DNA from: Alphaproteobacteria bacterium
GTDB taxonomy: Bacteria; Pseudomonadota; Alphaproteobacteria; Ferrovibrionales; Ferrovibrionaceae
Assembly: GCA_026126165.1 (NCBI GenBank)
Contig: JAHCJR010000008.1
Span: 1-61,224, forward strand
Length of the DNA stretch: 61,224 nt
Reading direction: 5' to 3'
Below are positions 26,254 through 33,444 of the stretch, piece by piece. Position 1 is the first letter of the stretch; each line of letters begins with the position of its first letter. The position numbers and the translations under genes were made by a program. The notes under the pieces are model-generated. The model was not told where the DNA came from, made no database searches, and saw only the letters and a list, made by a program, of their open reading frames with translations.

Positions 26254-26883
26254 ATGATGCGCATGAACGTTCTTGTGGTGCTCGCCAACCCGAAGCCGCA
26301 ATGCTTCACCCGCGATATCTGCCAGCTCTATTGCGAGGAGGTGGCCCGCCGCGGCCACGAGGTCGTTCTGCGCGATCTCTACCGCATGAACTTCAACCCC
26401 GTGGCCAGCGCCGAGGACATCACCGGAAATCTCACCGGCAATGTCGCGGAGGATGTGCGGGTCGAGCAGCAGTATCTGCGCCGCGCCGATATCGTCACTT
26501 TCGTCCATCCGATCTGGTGGATCGACCGGCCGGCGATCCTCAAGGGCTATGTCGATCGGGTCTTCGCGCTCGGCTTCGCCTACGGTTACGCGCCCGGCGG
26601 CGTGCAGGGGACGCTGCGCGGCAAGCGCGCCGTCATCATCTCGAGTTCGGGCTCGCCGCAGGCGCATTTCGACGAGAGCGGCAAGATGCAGGCGATCCGC
26701 GTTGCGCAGGACATGGGCACCATGGAGTTCTGCGACATGGAAATGCTTGGCCACCTGCACTTCGCACCGGTCGGCCGGCGCAGCAGCGCGGAGGATATCG
26801 AAGGCTACAGGCAGACGGTGCGCGATTTCGTCGCGCGTCACTTCGGCGAGGTGCGCGCGGCTGCCGGCGGCTCGCAGAACTGA
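26254..26883 (+). CDS. NAD(P)H:quinone oxidoreductase, flavodoxin-fold (NQO1/KefF type)
   Basis: 209 aa flavoprotein. N-terminal MNVLVVLANPKPQCFTRDIC matches the phosphate loop of NQO1-type reductases; the middle has DIVTFVHPIWWIDRPAILKGYVDRVF (flavin and quinone contact region) around residues 80-105 and FAYGYAPGG, typical of the family. It would reduce quinones or other electrophiles with NAD(P)H. Starts 8 bases after the SDR. Its 3' end overlaps the convergent muconolactone-isomerase-like gene by 46 bases. Start could be either of two ATGs (26254 or 26263). Confidence 0.87.
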   Translation: MMRMNVLVVLANPKPQCFTRDICQLYCEEVARRGHEVVLRDLYRMNFNPVASAEDITGNLTGNVAEDVRVEQQYLRRADIVTFVHPIWWIDRPAILKGYVDRVFALGFAYGYAPGGVQGTLRGKRAVIISSSGSPQAHFDESGKMQAIRVAQDMGTMEFCDMEMLGHLHFAPVGRRSSAEDIEGYRQTVRDFVARHFGEVRAAAGGSQN

Positions 26884-27152
26884 GGATACTTCGGGTGCGC
26901 GACGAGCGGGACGACCTCGATCTCGCTCATGTAGGGGTAGAGCGGCATCTTGCGTATCTGCTCGGTGACCGCCTCGTGGCTCGGCATGTTCCAGATGGCG
27001 ATGACGCCCTTGGCGTTCGCCTTGCGCCAGATGCCGAGAAGCCGCCCGCTCTCGAACAGCGCCCTTGTCTGCTCCCATTCCAGCGGGAGCAGGGCGGCCA
27101 GTCCGTCGCCGGCGAGGTTGTAATCGATCTTCACGTCCAGCAGGTAGATCAT
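26838..27152 (-). CDS. Muconolactone isomerase-like small protein (copy 3 of tandem)
   Basis: 104 aa. Similar to muconolactone delta-isomerase: MIYLLDVKIDYN at the start, GIWRKANAKGVIAIWNMPSHEAV in the middle and KMPLYPYMSEIEVVPLVAHP at the end, matching the LPL-PYM-IEV-HP block of the enzyme. The family forms multimers of dimeric alpha/beta barrels and moves a double bond in a lactone. ATG at 27152 overlaps the stop of the next copy (ATGA). Last gene of the minus-strand operon from 31982. Confidence 0.8.
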   Translation of the reverse strand: MIYLLDVKIDYNLAGDGLAALLPLEWEQTRALFESGRLLGIWRKANAKGVIAIWNMPSHEAVTEQIRKMPLYPYMSEIEVVPLVAHPKYPQFCEPPAAARTSPK

Positions 27153-27463
27153 GGGTTCTTCTCTCCCTTGGTCTCCCGGCGCAACCTGCCGCCGGGCCAG
27201 AGCGGATGCTCGACCAGCGCCAGCACGCGCACCGACTTGAGATAAGGCGAGATCGGCAGCTCGCGCAGGAGCGCATTGAGCGCCTCGTGCGATTCGCAGT
27301 CCCAGACGGCGATGACGCCCTGCCCGTCCGCCTTGCGCCATTCGGCGATCGCGATGCCGCGTTCGATCAGCTCCGCGGTTCTCGTCCATTCTCTCCGGAG
27401 GATGTCCTCGCGCCGCTCGCCAAGTGCTGCATAATCGATGTCGACGTCGATGTGGTAGAGCAT
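27149..27463 (-). CDS. Muconolactone isomerase-like small protein (copy 2 of tandem)
   Basis: 104 aa, related to the adjacent copy: MLYHIDVDIDYA, IAEWRKADGQGVIAVWDCESHEAL and ELPISPYLKSVRVLALVEHP align with it block for block, so the two arose by duplication or form a hetero-oligomer. The ATG at 27463 lies 4 bases after the third small gene's stop. Likely a lactone isomerase or a ligand-binding dimeric alpha/beta barrel. Its reaction cannot be fixed from sequence. Confidence 0.8.
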   Translation of the reverse strand: MLYHIDVDIDYAALGERREDILRREWTRTAELIERGIAIAEWRKADGQGVIAVWDCESHEALNALLRELPISPYLKSVRVLALVEHPLWPGGRLRRETKGEKNP

Positions 27464-27467
27464 GGCA

Positions 27468-27758
27468 TCACGTCGCGAACAGATTTTCGAGCTGACGGAA
27501 CGGCCCGGCGGAATAATAGTCGAAGTCGATCTGCCCTTGGCGGACCATGGGCAGGGTGGCGAGATGCGAGGCCGCTTCCGCGACACTCGCCGCCTCCAGC
27601 GTCACGATGGCGCATGGCCGGTCCGCATCGAAATTCATCTCGCGGATGACGCCCGCGCCCATCAGCGCCCAGACCGCCCGCGCCTCCGCCACCTGGAGGG
27701 CCTGGATGCGTTCCAGGCTGGCGCCGGGCTGGCGGCGGGATATGGCGATGATCTTCAT
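27468..27758 (-). CDS. Small dimeric alpha/beta-barrel protein, muconolactone isomerase/YCII-like
   Basis: 96 aa. More distant from its two neighbours but the same size and fold pattern: MKIIAISRRQPGAS, VIREMNFDADRPCAIVTLEAAS and HLATLPMVRQGQIDFDYYSAGPF. The last block is typical of dimeric alpha/beta-barrel enzymes that handle small lactones or quinoid intermediates. Its ATG overlaps the alcohol-dehydrogenase-like stop (ATGA). Function inferred from fold and place only. Confidence 0.7.
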   Translation of the reverse strand: MKIIAISRRQPGASLERIQALQVAEARAVWALMGAGVIREMNFDADRPCAIVTLEAASVAEAASHLATLPMVRQGQIDFDYYSAGPFRQLENLFAT

Positions 27759-28762
27759 TCGCTCCATCCATCGGTTCGTACCACGATCTTTCCCGCCTGG
27801 CGGCCGGATTCGAGGTAGCGGTGAGCCTCGACGATCTCGTCCAGGCGGAAGACGCGGTCGATCACCGGGCGCAGTCGGCCGGCCTCGACATGTTCCAGGA
27901 TGAAGCGGATGGCGCGCTCGCGCCGCGCCGCGTTCAGGGTGATTTCCCACAAGGTATAGCCGCGCAGCGTCAGGCCCTTGCGCAGCACCGGGATGAGGGG
28001 GAAGGGCGCCGGATCGGCGGAAAGCTGGCCATACAGGAAAATCCGCGCTTCCGTGGCCGCCGCTTCCGCCAGCGCCGCCAGATTGGGACCGGCGACCGGA
28101 TCCAGCGCAAGGTCGAAGCCGCGCCCGGCGGTGATCTCGCCGATCCGTCCGGCCAGGTCCTCCTCGCCGGTGACGACGACCTGTTCAGCGCCGGCGCGCA
28201 GCAGGGTCTCGCGCTTGCCGGGCGAGCGCGTCGTGGCGATGACGCGCGCGCCCAGCAGACGCGCCATCTGGATGGCGCCGAGGCCGACGCTCGATGCGCC
28301 GGCGGTCACCAGCACCGTCTCGCCGGCCGCGACCCGGCCATGCTCGACCAGCGGGCCAAAAGCGGTGAGGTATTGCTGCCAGATGGCGGCAGCCTCGATG
28401 ACCGGCAGACCGGCGGGGACCGGCACCGTCGCCACCGCCGGCACAATGCACCATTCGCCATAGACGCCGTGCCGCTGGACGTCGAAGGCGGGGATCGTCG
28501 AGACACGCGCGCCCGGTCGTGGCATGGCAACGCCCTCGCCGGCCGCTTCGACGATACCTGTGCATTCCCGCCCGATGCGCGTCGGCAGGCTTGCCTTGAG
28601 CATCGGATAGTCGCCGCGGCGGAGTTGGGCCTCCGAGTTGTTGAGGCCGATGGCCTGCACCCGGATAAGGACTTCGCCGGCGCGCAGGCCGTCCGGTTCC
28701 GCCGTCTCGAGGCGCAGCTCTTCCGGTCCGCCAAGCCGGTGCAGTCGAACGATCCTCCCCAT
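27755..28762 (-). CDS. Zinc-independent MDR/quinone oxidoreductase-type alcohol dehydrogenase
   Basis: 335 aa medium-chain dehydrogenase. N-terminal GroES-like domain (MGRIVRLHRLGGPEEL, VLIRVQAIGLNNSEAQLRRGDYP), then RIGRECTGIVEAAGEGV, and a Rossmann domain with TVLVTAGASSVGLGAIQMARLLGARVIAT (residues about 145-172). The catalytic zinc Cys of alcohol dehydrogenases (usually NxxDxxxxxG) is replaced by NNSEAQLRRG, so it is of the QOR type, reducing enones or quinones with NAD(P)H. SD-coupled in the operon; ATG at 28762. Confidence 0.87.
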   Translation of the reverse strand: MGRIVRLHRLGGPEELRLETAEPDGLRAGEVLIRVQAIGLNNSEAQLRRGDYPMLKASLPTRIGRECTGIVEAAGEGVAMPRPGARVSTIPAFDVQRHGVYGEWCIVPAVATVPVPAGLPVIEAAAIWQQYLTAFGPLVEHGRVAAGETVLVTAGASSVGLGAIQMARLLGARVIATTRSPGKRETLLRAGAEQVVVTGEEDLAGRIGEITAGRGFDLALDPVAGPNLAALAEAAATEARIFLYGQLSADPAPFPLIPVLRKGLTLRGYTLWEITLNAARRERAIRFILEHVEAGRLRPVIDRVFRLDEIVEAHRYLESGRQAGKIVVRTDGWSE

Positions 28763-28779
28763 GCGAGCTCCGCGTGAGA

Positions 28780-29592
28780 CTAGGGCATGGCATAGCCGCC
28801 GTTCACCGACAGCGTCTGCCCGGTGATGTACTCCGCGCGAGCGGAGGCGAGGAATGCCACCGCATCGGCCGCATCCTGCGGATGGGTGAGCCTGCCGAGG
28901 CCTTCGCCGATCGGATATTGCCGCAGAACCTTGCCAAGCGTCTCGTTGTTCTCCGGCGTCGCGTCGAGGCGCAGGAAGTCCGCCATCGGCGCCTCGTGCG
29001 CCACGGCCGAGAGGGAGACGCAGTTGACGTTGATGCGCGACTTGCCCAGTTCCTTCGCCAGCGCCTTGGTGAAGCCGATGGCGGCGGCCTTGGCGCCGGA
29101 ATAGACCGCGAGCCGCGCTTCGCCGACGCGACCGGCATCGGAGACGATGGTCACGATCCTGCCGCCGCGCCGCGCGAGCATGCCCTTGCCCACCGCCTCG
29201 ACGCAGTTCAGCACGCCGAAAAAGTTCAGATCGACGAATTTCTGCCAGTGTCGCGGGTCGGAACCCACGAAGGCGGGTATGCCGATCTCGCCCGAGCGGC
29301 GCTCCGGCAGGACGCCGGCATTGTTGACGAGGATGTCGATCCGTCCCCATTCGCGCTCGATTTCCGTCACCATCTGCCGTACCGCGGCAAGATCGGTGAC
29401 GTCGCAGGGTACAGCCCGCGCATCGCCGCCGGACGCGGCGATCTCGGCAGCGACCTGCGCGGCCCGCTCGCCGACCAGATCGTTGACGGCGATCTTCGCC
29501 CCCTCGCCGGCAAGCGTCCTTGCGATCGCCCGGCCGACGCCCTGGCCGGCGCCCGTCACCAATGCGATCTTGCCGCTCAAGCCCAGATCCAT
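28780..29592 (-). CDS. SDR family oxidoreductase (3-hydroxyacyl-CoA dehydrogenase-like)
   Basis: 270 aa classical SDR: TGAGQGVGRAIARTLAGEG nucleotide motif near residue 14, NNAG around 91, and an intact active site with Ser in IVSDAG and Tyr-Lys in VYSGAKAAAIGF. It therefore should be a working NAD(P)-dependent alcohol dehydrogenase. Next to an enoyl-CoA hydratase and a thiolase, it suits the 3-hydroxyacyl-CoA step of a beta-oxidation-like chain. Start ATG at 29592, with GGGAGAGGC upstream. Confidence 0.88.
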   Translation of the reverse strand: MDLGLSGKIALVTGAGQGVGRAIARTLAGEGAKIAVNDLVGERAAQVAAEIAASGGDARAVPCDVTDLAAVRQMVTEIEREWGRIDILVNNAGVLPERRSGEIGIPAFVGSDPRHWQKFVDLNFFGVLNCVEAVGKGMLARRGGRIVTIVSDAGRVGEARLAVYSGAKAAAIGFTKALAKELGKSRINVNCVSLSAVAHEAPMADFLRLDATPENNETLGKVLRQYPIGEGLGRLTHPQDAADAVAFLASARAEYITGQTLSVNGGYAMP

Positions 29593-29611
29593 TCCTGCCT
29601 CTCCCTCGGTC

Positions 29612-30397
29612 CTATTTGCCCCTGAATACCGGCTTCCTCTTCTCGAGGAAGGCGCGCATGCCCTCCTTGCGGTCTTCGCTGGCAAAGAGGATGGATGCGG
29701 CATAGAGCTCGAATTCCAGCGCCGAGCGCAGATCCGTCTGCGCGCCCTGGTCGATCGCCATCTTGGCGAAGCGCAGCGCCAGCGGCGGCTTCGCCGCCAG
29801 TTCATCGGCCAGCGCACGGGCGCGTGCCATGAGCGCATCGTCGGCAACCACCTCGTCGATGAGCCCGAGCGCCAGCGCCTGCTCGGCAGTGAGGATGGTC
29901 CCGGTCATGATCAGCCGCTTGGCGGCCGCCGTGCCGACGAGCCTTGCCAGGCGCTGCGTGCCGCCGCCTGCCGGAACGACGCCAAGATTGACTTCGGTCA
30001 GGCCGAGCCTCGCACTCCGCGCCGCGATGCGGAAGTCGCAACTGAGCGCGATCTCCAGTCCGCCGCCAAGGGCAACACCATTGAGCGCGGCGATCACCGG
30101 CTTGCGTAGCTCTGCGATCGCGGCAAACAGCGCATGGGTGCGGCGCTGGCTTTCCATGAAGTCCGCGGGGCCCTGCTCGCTCTCCGCACGTTCGCGGATA
30201 TCGGCCCCGGCGCAGAAGGCTTTGCCGCCCGCGCCGGTGAGGATGAGCACGCGCGCCGCCTCGTTTGCCGCGACCTCCCCGATGGCTTCCCCGAGGCGCG
30301 TCTTCAGCGCGGCATTCAGGGCATTCATCCGCTCCGGCCGGTTCAGCGTCAGGATCGCGATGCCGTCGGCAAGGTCAAGGGTGATCGTGTCTTCCAT
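29612..30397 (-). CDS. Enoyl-CoA hydratase/isomerase family protein
   Basis: 261 aa crotonase. Oxyanion-hole segments are GGKAFCAGADIRE near residue 60 and ALGGGLEIALSCDFRIA near 107, and both catalytic Glu of true hydratases are present (GGGLEIAL and GLTEVNLGVVPAGGGTQRL). It should add water to an enoyl-CoA. The ATG at 30397 follows the thiolase stop after 5 bases; an open frame continues upstream but is non-homologous. Member of the thiolase-hydratase-dehydrogenase set. Confidence 0.9.
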   Translation of the reverse strand: MEDTITLDLADGIAILTLNRPERMNALNAALKTRLGEAIGEVAANEAARVLILTGAGGKAFCAGADIRERAESEQGPADFMESQRRTHALFAAIAELRKPVIAALNGVALGGGLEIALSCDFRIAARSARLGLTEVNLGVVPAGGGTQRLARLVGTAAAKRLIMTGTILTAEQALALGLIDEVVADDALMARARALADELAAKPPLALRFAKMAIDQGAQTDLRSALEFELYAASILFASEDRKEGMRAFLEKRKPVFRGK

Positions 30398-30402
30398 GCG
30401 GA

Positions 30403-31542
30403 TCAAGCCACAAGAATATGCACGCCGCAGGCCCCCGATTCGAGCTGGCTCACGCCGCCGCCTACCGTGTGGGCAAGCCCGACGCGCGCGCCGGGGACCT
30501 GATAGCCGCCCGCGACGCCGCGAAGCTGCCAGTAGAGTTCGGCGATCTGCGCGACGCCGGTGGCGCCCAGCGGATGCCCCTTCGCCAGCAGTCCCCCCGA
30601 GGGCGAGACCGCGACCGCGCCGCCGATGGCGCTCCGGCCATCCTCGACGAACCGGCCGCCTTCGCCGGGCGCACAGAATCCGAGATCCTCGTAATGAATG
30701 ATCTCCGCGATGGTGAAAGGGTCGTGCATTTCGCAGACATCGACGTCGTCGGGGCCGAGGCCAGCCGCCTCGTACGCCTTGCGGCTGGCGCGGATCGACA
30801 TTTCCGACTTGTCGTCGACGATGCCGTGCGGCGTGCGCAGGCCCGAGACCAGCACGCTGGCGGCGATGCGCACCGGCCGCGGATTGTACTTCCGCGCCGC
30901 GCGCGCGGAGGCGATGACCAAAGCCGCCGCACCGTCGGAGACCGGGCAGCAGGACAGGCGCGTCAGTGGGTCGGCGATCATGGGCGCTGCCAGGACCTCC
31001 TCGATGGTGACTTCCTTCTGCATGTGGCAACGGGGATTGCGCAATGCATTGCGGCGGTTCTTGACCGCCACCATCGCCATCTGCTCGCGCGTCGTTCCAT
31101 AGCGGTCCATGTGCAGGCGGGCCTGCATGGCAAAAGCCGCCGGCATGACGCGCCCCATGGAGGAATCGAGATCGTCCGCCACCGTTGGCAGGAAGCCGCC
31201 GGCCGGTGTCGAGAGCTTCTCGGCCCCGATCGCGATGCCGATCTCCGCCGCCCCCGACCTGATAGCCTGCACGATGCCAAGCACGGCGGACGCGCCGCTC
31301 GCGCAGGCATTCTCCACATTGAGGATCGGCATGCCGGTAAGTCCGCCACGCATCAGGACCTTCTGTCCGAAGCAGGGGCCCTGGTAGGCATGGCCGGCGA
31401 ACGCAATATCGACCTTTCCGGGCTCGACCCCCGCTTCCTCGAGTGCCGCCCAGGCTGCGTCGAAGGCGAGGTCATGCACGCCGGCTTCGGGCTGCGGGCC
31501 GAACCGGGTCATGCCGGCGCCGATGACATAGACCTCGCTCAT
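30403..31542 (-). CDS. Thiolase family protein (SCP-x/lipid-transfer type)
   Basis: 379 aa. Nucleophilic Cys80 lies in NVENACASGASA; the SCP-x thiolase histidine is in CEMHDPFTIAEI near residue 250 and the second His in AKGHPLGATG near 325. All are intact, so thiolytic cleavage or the reverse is plausible. This clade usually works with a DUF35 OB-fold partner, and one is encoded immediately upstream with an ATGA overlap. Handles branched or cyclic acyl-CoA in characterised systems (sterol side chain, for example). Confidence 0.9.
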   Translation of the reverse strand: MSEVYVIGAGMTRFGPQPEAGVHDLAFDAAWAALEEAGVEPGKVDIAFAGHAYQGPCFGQKVLMRGGLTGMPILNVENACASGASAVLGIVQAIRSGAAEIGIAIGAEKLSTPAGGFLPTVADDLDSSMGRVMPAAFAMQARLHMDRYGTTREQMAMVAVKNRRNALRNPRCHMQKEVTIEEVLAAPMIADPLTRLSCCPVSDGAAALVIASARAARKYNPRPVRIAASVLVSGLRTPHGIVDDKSEMSIRASRKAYEAAGLGPDDVDVCEMHDPFTIAEIIHYEDLGFCAPGEGGRFVEDGRSAIGGAVAVSPSGGLLAKGHPLGATGVAQIAELYWQLRGVAGGYQVPGARVGLAHTVGGGVSQLESGACGVHILVA

Positions 31543-31982
31543 GCGTCGACGACCGGCTGAAACTTGGGTCCGGTCACGCGCGTTCCGTCGCGCTCGGTCT
31601 TGATCGTGCCGATGACGAGTCGGACCGCCATGCCGGTCCGCAGCGCCGCGCCCTGCCAGTCCTCGAGCTGCGCGATCAGGGACGGACCGGCATCGAGCTG
31701 GATCGCGGCAATGGCATAGGGCGAGGGATAGCCGGGAAGTCCGCGCTGCACCACCGTGTAGGACACGATATGGCCGCCGCCTTCGATCTCGGCTGGCTCC
31801 ATGGTGCCGCTCTCGTGGGTGACCGGGTTCATCCGCTCCGCCGGCCAGAAGAGCTGGCCCGATTTCCGGCAGCGGCTGCCGAGCAGGCGAGGGCGCTCCC
31901 GCGTTTCGCCCGCCTCGACAAAGAGCCCCGGTCGGATCGGCCGCTGCTGCGTCGCTGCGTCAGATGCAACGGACTCGGCCAT
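31539..31982 (-). CDS. DUF35 OB-fold protein, partner of thiolase, degenerate zinc ribbon
   Basis: 147 aa. C-terminal OB-fold is recognisable (GGHIVSYTVVQRGLPGYPSPYAIAAIQLD and RVTGPKFQPV). The N-terminal rubredoxin-like zinc ribbon, normally CxxC...CxxC, retains only Cys38 (GSRCRKSG); Ser41, Asn52 and Thr55 occupy the other three places, so zinc binding is unlikely. DUF35 proteins form complexes with SCP-x-type thiolases and are often essential for them. First gene of the minus-strand operon, 32 bases from a GTTA-N9-TAAC site. Confidence 0.82.
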   Translation of the reverse strand: MAESVASDAATQQRPIRPGLFVEAGETRERPRLLGSRCRKSGQLFWPAERMNPVTHESGTMEPAEIEGGGHIVSYTVVQRGLPGYPSPYAIAAIQLDAGPSLIAQLEDWQGAALRTGMAVRLVIGTIKTERDGTRVTGPKFQPVVDA

Positions 31983-32014
31983 GCCCCGGGCGCCTCCTCG
32001 ATCGTGAGGAGTAA

Positions 32015-32031
32015 GTTATAGCATCAATAAC
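32015..32031. promoter_or_regulatory. Shared operator of region 3, GTTA-N9-TAAC
   Basis: AAGTTATAGCATCAATAACAATT: GTTA (32015-32018) and TAAC (32028-32031), 32 bases before the DUF35 start at 31982. Its right half ATCAATAACAATT is the same as in the site at 33397-33410. Regulator inferred. Confidence 0.55.
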
Positions 32032-32073
32032 AATTCAGGTGCAAGCCCGATGCCCGGTACGGACGAACGCTGC

Positions 32074-32892
32074 TCAGCCGGCGGAATAGCCGCCATCGAC
32101 CGCGAGGGAGGCGCCGGTAATGAAACTGGCCTCGTCCGATGCGAGGAAAAGGATGGCGCTGGCGATCTCGTCCGGCGAGCCGAGACGCTGGAATGGGGTG
32201 TCGGAGATGATGTCGCGTCTCGCATCGGCCTCGCGGCCGCGGTCCGCGCGCAGGTTCGGCCACCAGCTCTGGCTGTGGAATATGCCGGTATCGACGCCTC
32301 CGGGGAGCACGGCGTTGACGCGGATATTGTACTTGCGCGCCGCGCATTCAAGGGCGGCGGTGCGCGTGAGCGCCAGGATTCCCGCCTTGCTCGCCGCCAC
32401 GGCGCCGATCAGCGGCCGCCCGACCAGCGCCAGGACCGAGGAGACGTTGACGATGGAACCGCCACGCGCCCGCATGGCGCGGATGCCGTGCTTGACGCCG
32501 AGGAACGTGCCGTCGAGATTGACGCCCATGGTCCAGCGCCAGTCGTCGAGCGTCATGTCCACCAGCGGACCGCCCATGGCGACGCCGGCATTGTTCACCA
32601 GCACGTCGAGCGGGCCGTGGGCCGCGGCGATTGCCGCGAGGCAGCCTTCCCAGGACGCCTCGTCCGCCACGTCGAGTTCGACCGGCATGCCGGCGCCCGA
32701 CGCGGCGCGGATGGCCTCCGCCGTCTCCTCGGCCGCCGTTTCGTCCACGTCGCTCGCGATCACGGTGGCGCCCTCGCGCGCCAGGGCGAGGGCCGCCGCG
32801 CGACCGATACCTCCGCCCGCCCCCGTGATCAGGCAAAGCCTGCCCGCGAGGCGGCCGGTACCTGCTTGCTTCTTCTCGGTTCGTCGCTTCAT
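32074..32892 (-). CDS. SDR family protein lacking the catalytic tyrosine
   Basis: 272 aa. Nucleotide motif LITGAGGGIGRAAALALAREG near residue 22, VLVNNAG around 97-103, catalytic Ser in VNVSSVLAL, but the Tyr-x-x-x-Lys block reads AVAASKAGI, placing Val at residue 165 where Tyr is expected while Lys169 is present. The C-terminal VDGGYSAG is standard. Activity may be lost or supported by another residue. Divergent from the Rrf2 gene; no shared TAAC palindrome is visible in that gap. Confidence 0.87.
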   Translation of the reverse strand: MKRRTEKKQAGTGRLAGRLCLITGAGGGIGRAAALALAREGATVIASDVDETAAEETAEAIRAASGAGMPVELDVADEASWEGCLAAIAAAHGPLDVLVNNAGVAMGGPLVDMTLDDWRWTMGVNLDGTFLGVKHGIRAMRARGGSIVNVSSVLALVGRPLIGAVAASKAGILALTRTAALECAARKYNIRVNAVLPGGVDTGIFHSQSWWPNLRADRGREADARRDIISDTPFQRLGSPDEIASAILFLASDEASFITGASLAVDGGYSAG

Positions 32893-32969
32893 TCCGGATT
32901 CGCCATGTTGACGTCCCGGCGATTCTAGTCACAGATTGCCTCGTTCGTCACCGGCCAGGCTTCCGCCCG

Positions 32970-33383
32970 ATGTCTCGCTCCACCAAGCTGGTCTCCGCCG
33001 CCTACATCATGAGCTATGTGGCGGCGAAGGACCCGCAGCAACTGACCACCGACGCGATCGCGGACGCGCTGAAGGATCATCCGGCGCGGGTCCGCCAGAT
33101 CGTGGCCGCCCTGGTCAAGGCCCGGCTGCTGCGCTCGCTGCGCGGTGCCGGCGGCGGGGTGGTTCTGGCCAAGCCGGCGGAAAAGATCACGCTCAAGGAC
33201 CTTTATCTCGCCGTGGACGACCAGCCGCTGCTCTCGCTGGGGCTGCGTGCGAGCTTCGATGGCTGGGACAATATCTGCGGCGTCCGGCCGATCCTATCCT
33301 CGCTTTACTCCGAGATGGAATCCGATCTCGTCGCCAAGCTGAGCAAGGTCAGGTTGAGCACGCTCTACAAACGGCTTGGCTAG
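32970..33383 (+). CDS. Rrf2 family transcriptional regulator, single cysteine
   Basis: 137 aa. Winged helix typical of Rrf2: KLVSAAYIMSYVAAKDPQQLTTDAIADALKDHPARVRQIVAALVKARLLRSLRGAGGGVVLAKPAEKI with the recognition helix around residues 30-50 and the GGxxLA wing; a short dimerisation helix follows. Iron-sulfur members (IscR, NsrR, RirA) use three cysteines near residues 90-110; here there is only one, in DNICGV, so it should not bind a cluster. It is the only regulator gene between 25.5 and 45.6 kb and a candidate for the shared palindrome. An AUG at 32970 without an obvious SD. Confidence 0.88.
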   Translation: MSRSTKLVSAAYIMSYVAAKDPQQLTTDAIADALKDHPARVRQIVAALVKARLLRSLRGAGGGVVLAKPAEKITLKDLYLAVDDQPLLSLGLRASFDGWDNICGVRPILSSLYSEMESDLVAKLSKVRLSTLYKRLG

Positions 33384-33396
33384 AGAGCGAATTGTT

Positions 33397-33410
33397 GTTA
33401 CATCAATAAC
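33397..33410. promoter_or_regulatory. Variant shared operator, GTTA-N6-TAAC
   Basis: TTGTTACATCAATAACAATT: arms GTTA (33397-33400) and TAAC (33407-33410) with a 6-base spacer rather than 9. It lies between the Rrf2 stop and the acyl-CoA dehydrogenase start, 34 bases from the latter. The changed spacing may alter affinity. Confidence 0.5.
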
Positions 33411-33444
33411 AATTATCCCGTCGGCCTTCCGGGGAGACGTCGTC

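Noticed and set aside
26838-26883. The 46-base convergent overlap as a sign of frameshift in either gene.
   Set aside because: Both proteins have family-typical length; only the poorly conserved tails overlap.
32893-32969. A search for the GTTA-N9-TAAC site between the SDR and Rrf2 genes.
   Set aside because: No GTTA/TAAC pair with suitable spacing is visible, so autoregulation of the Rrf2 gene through this motif is not claimed.
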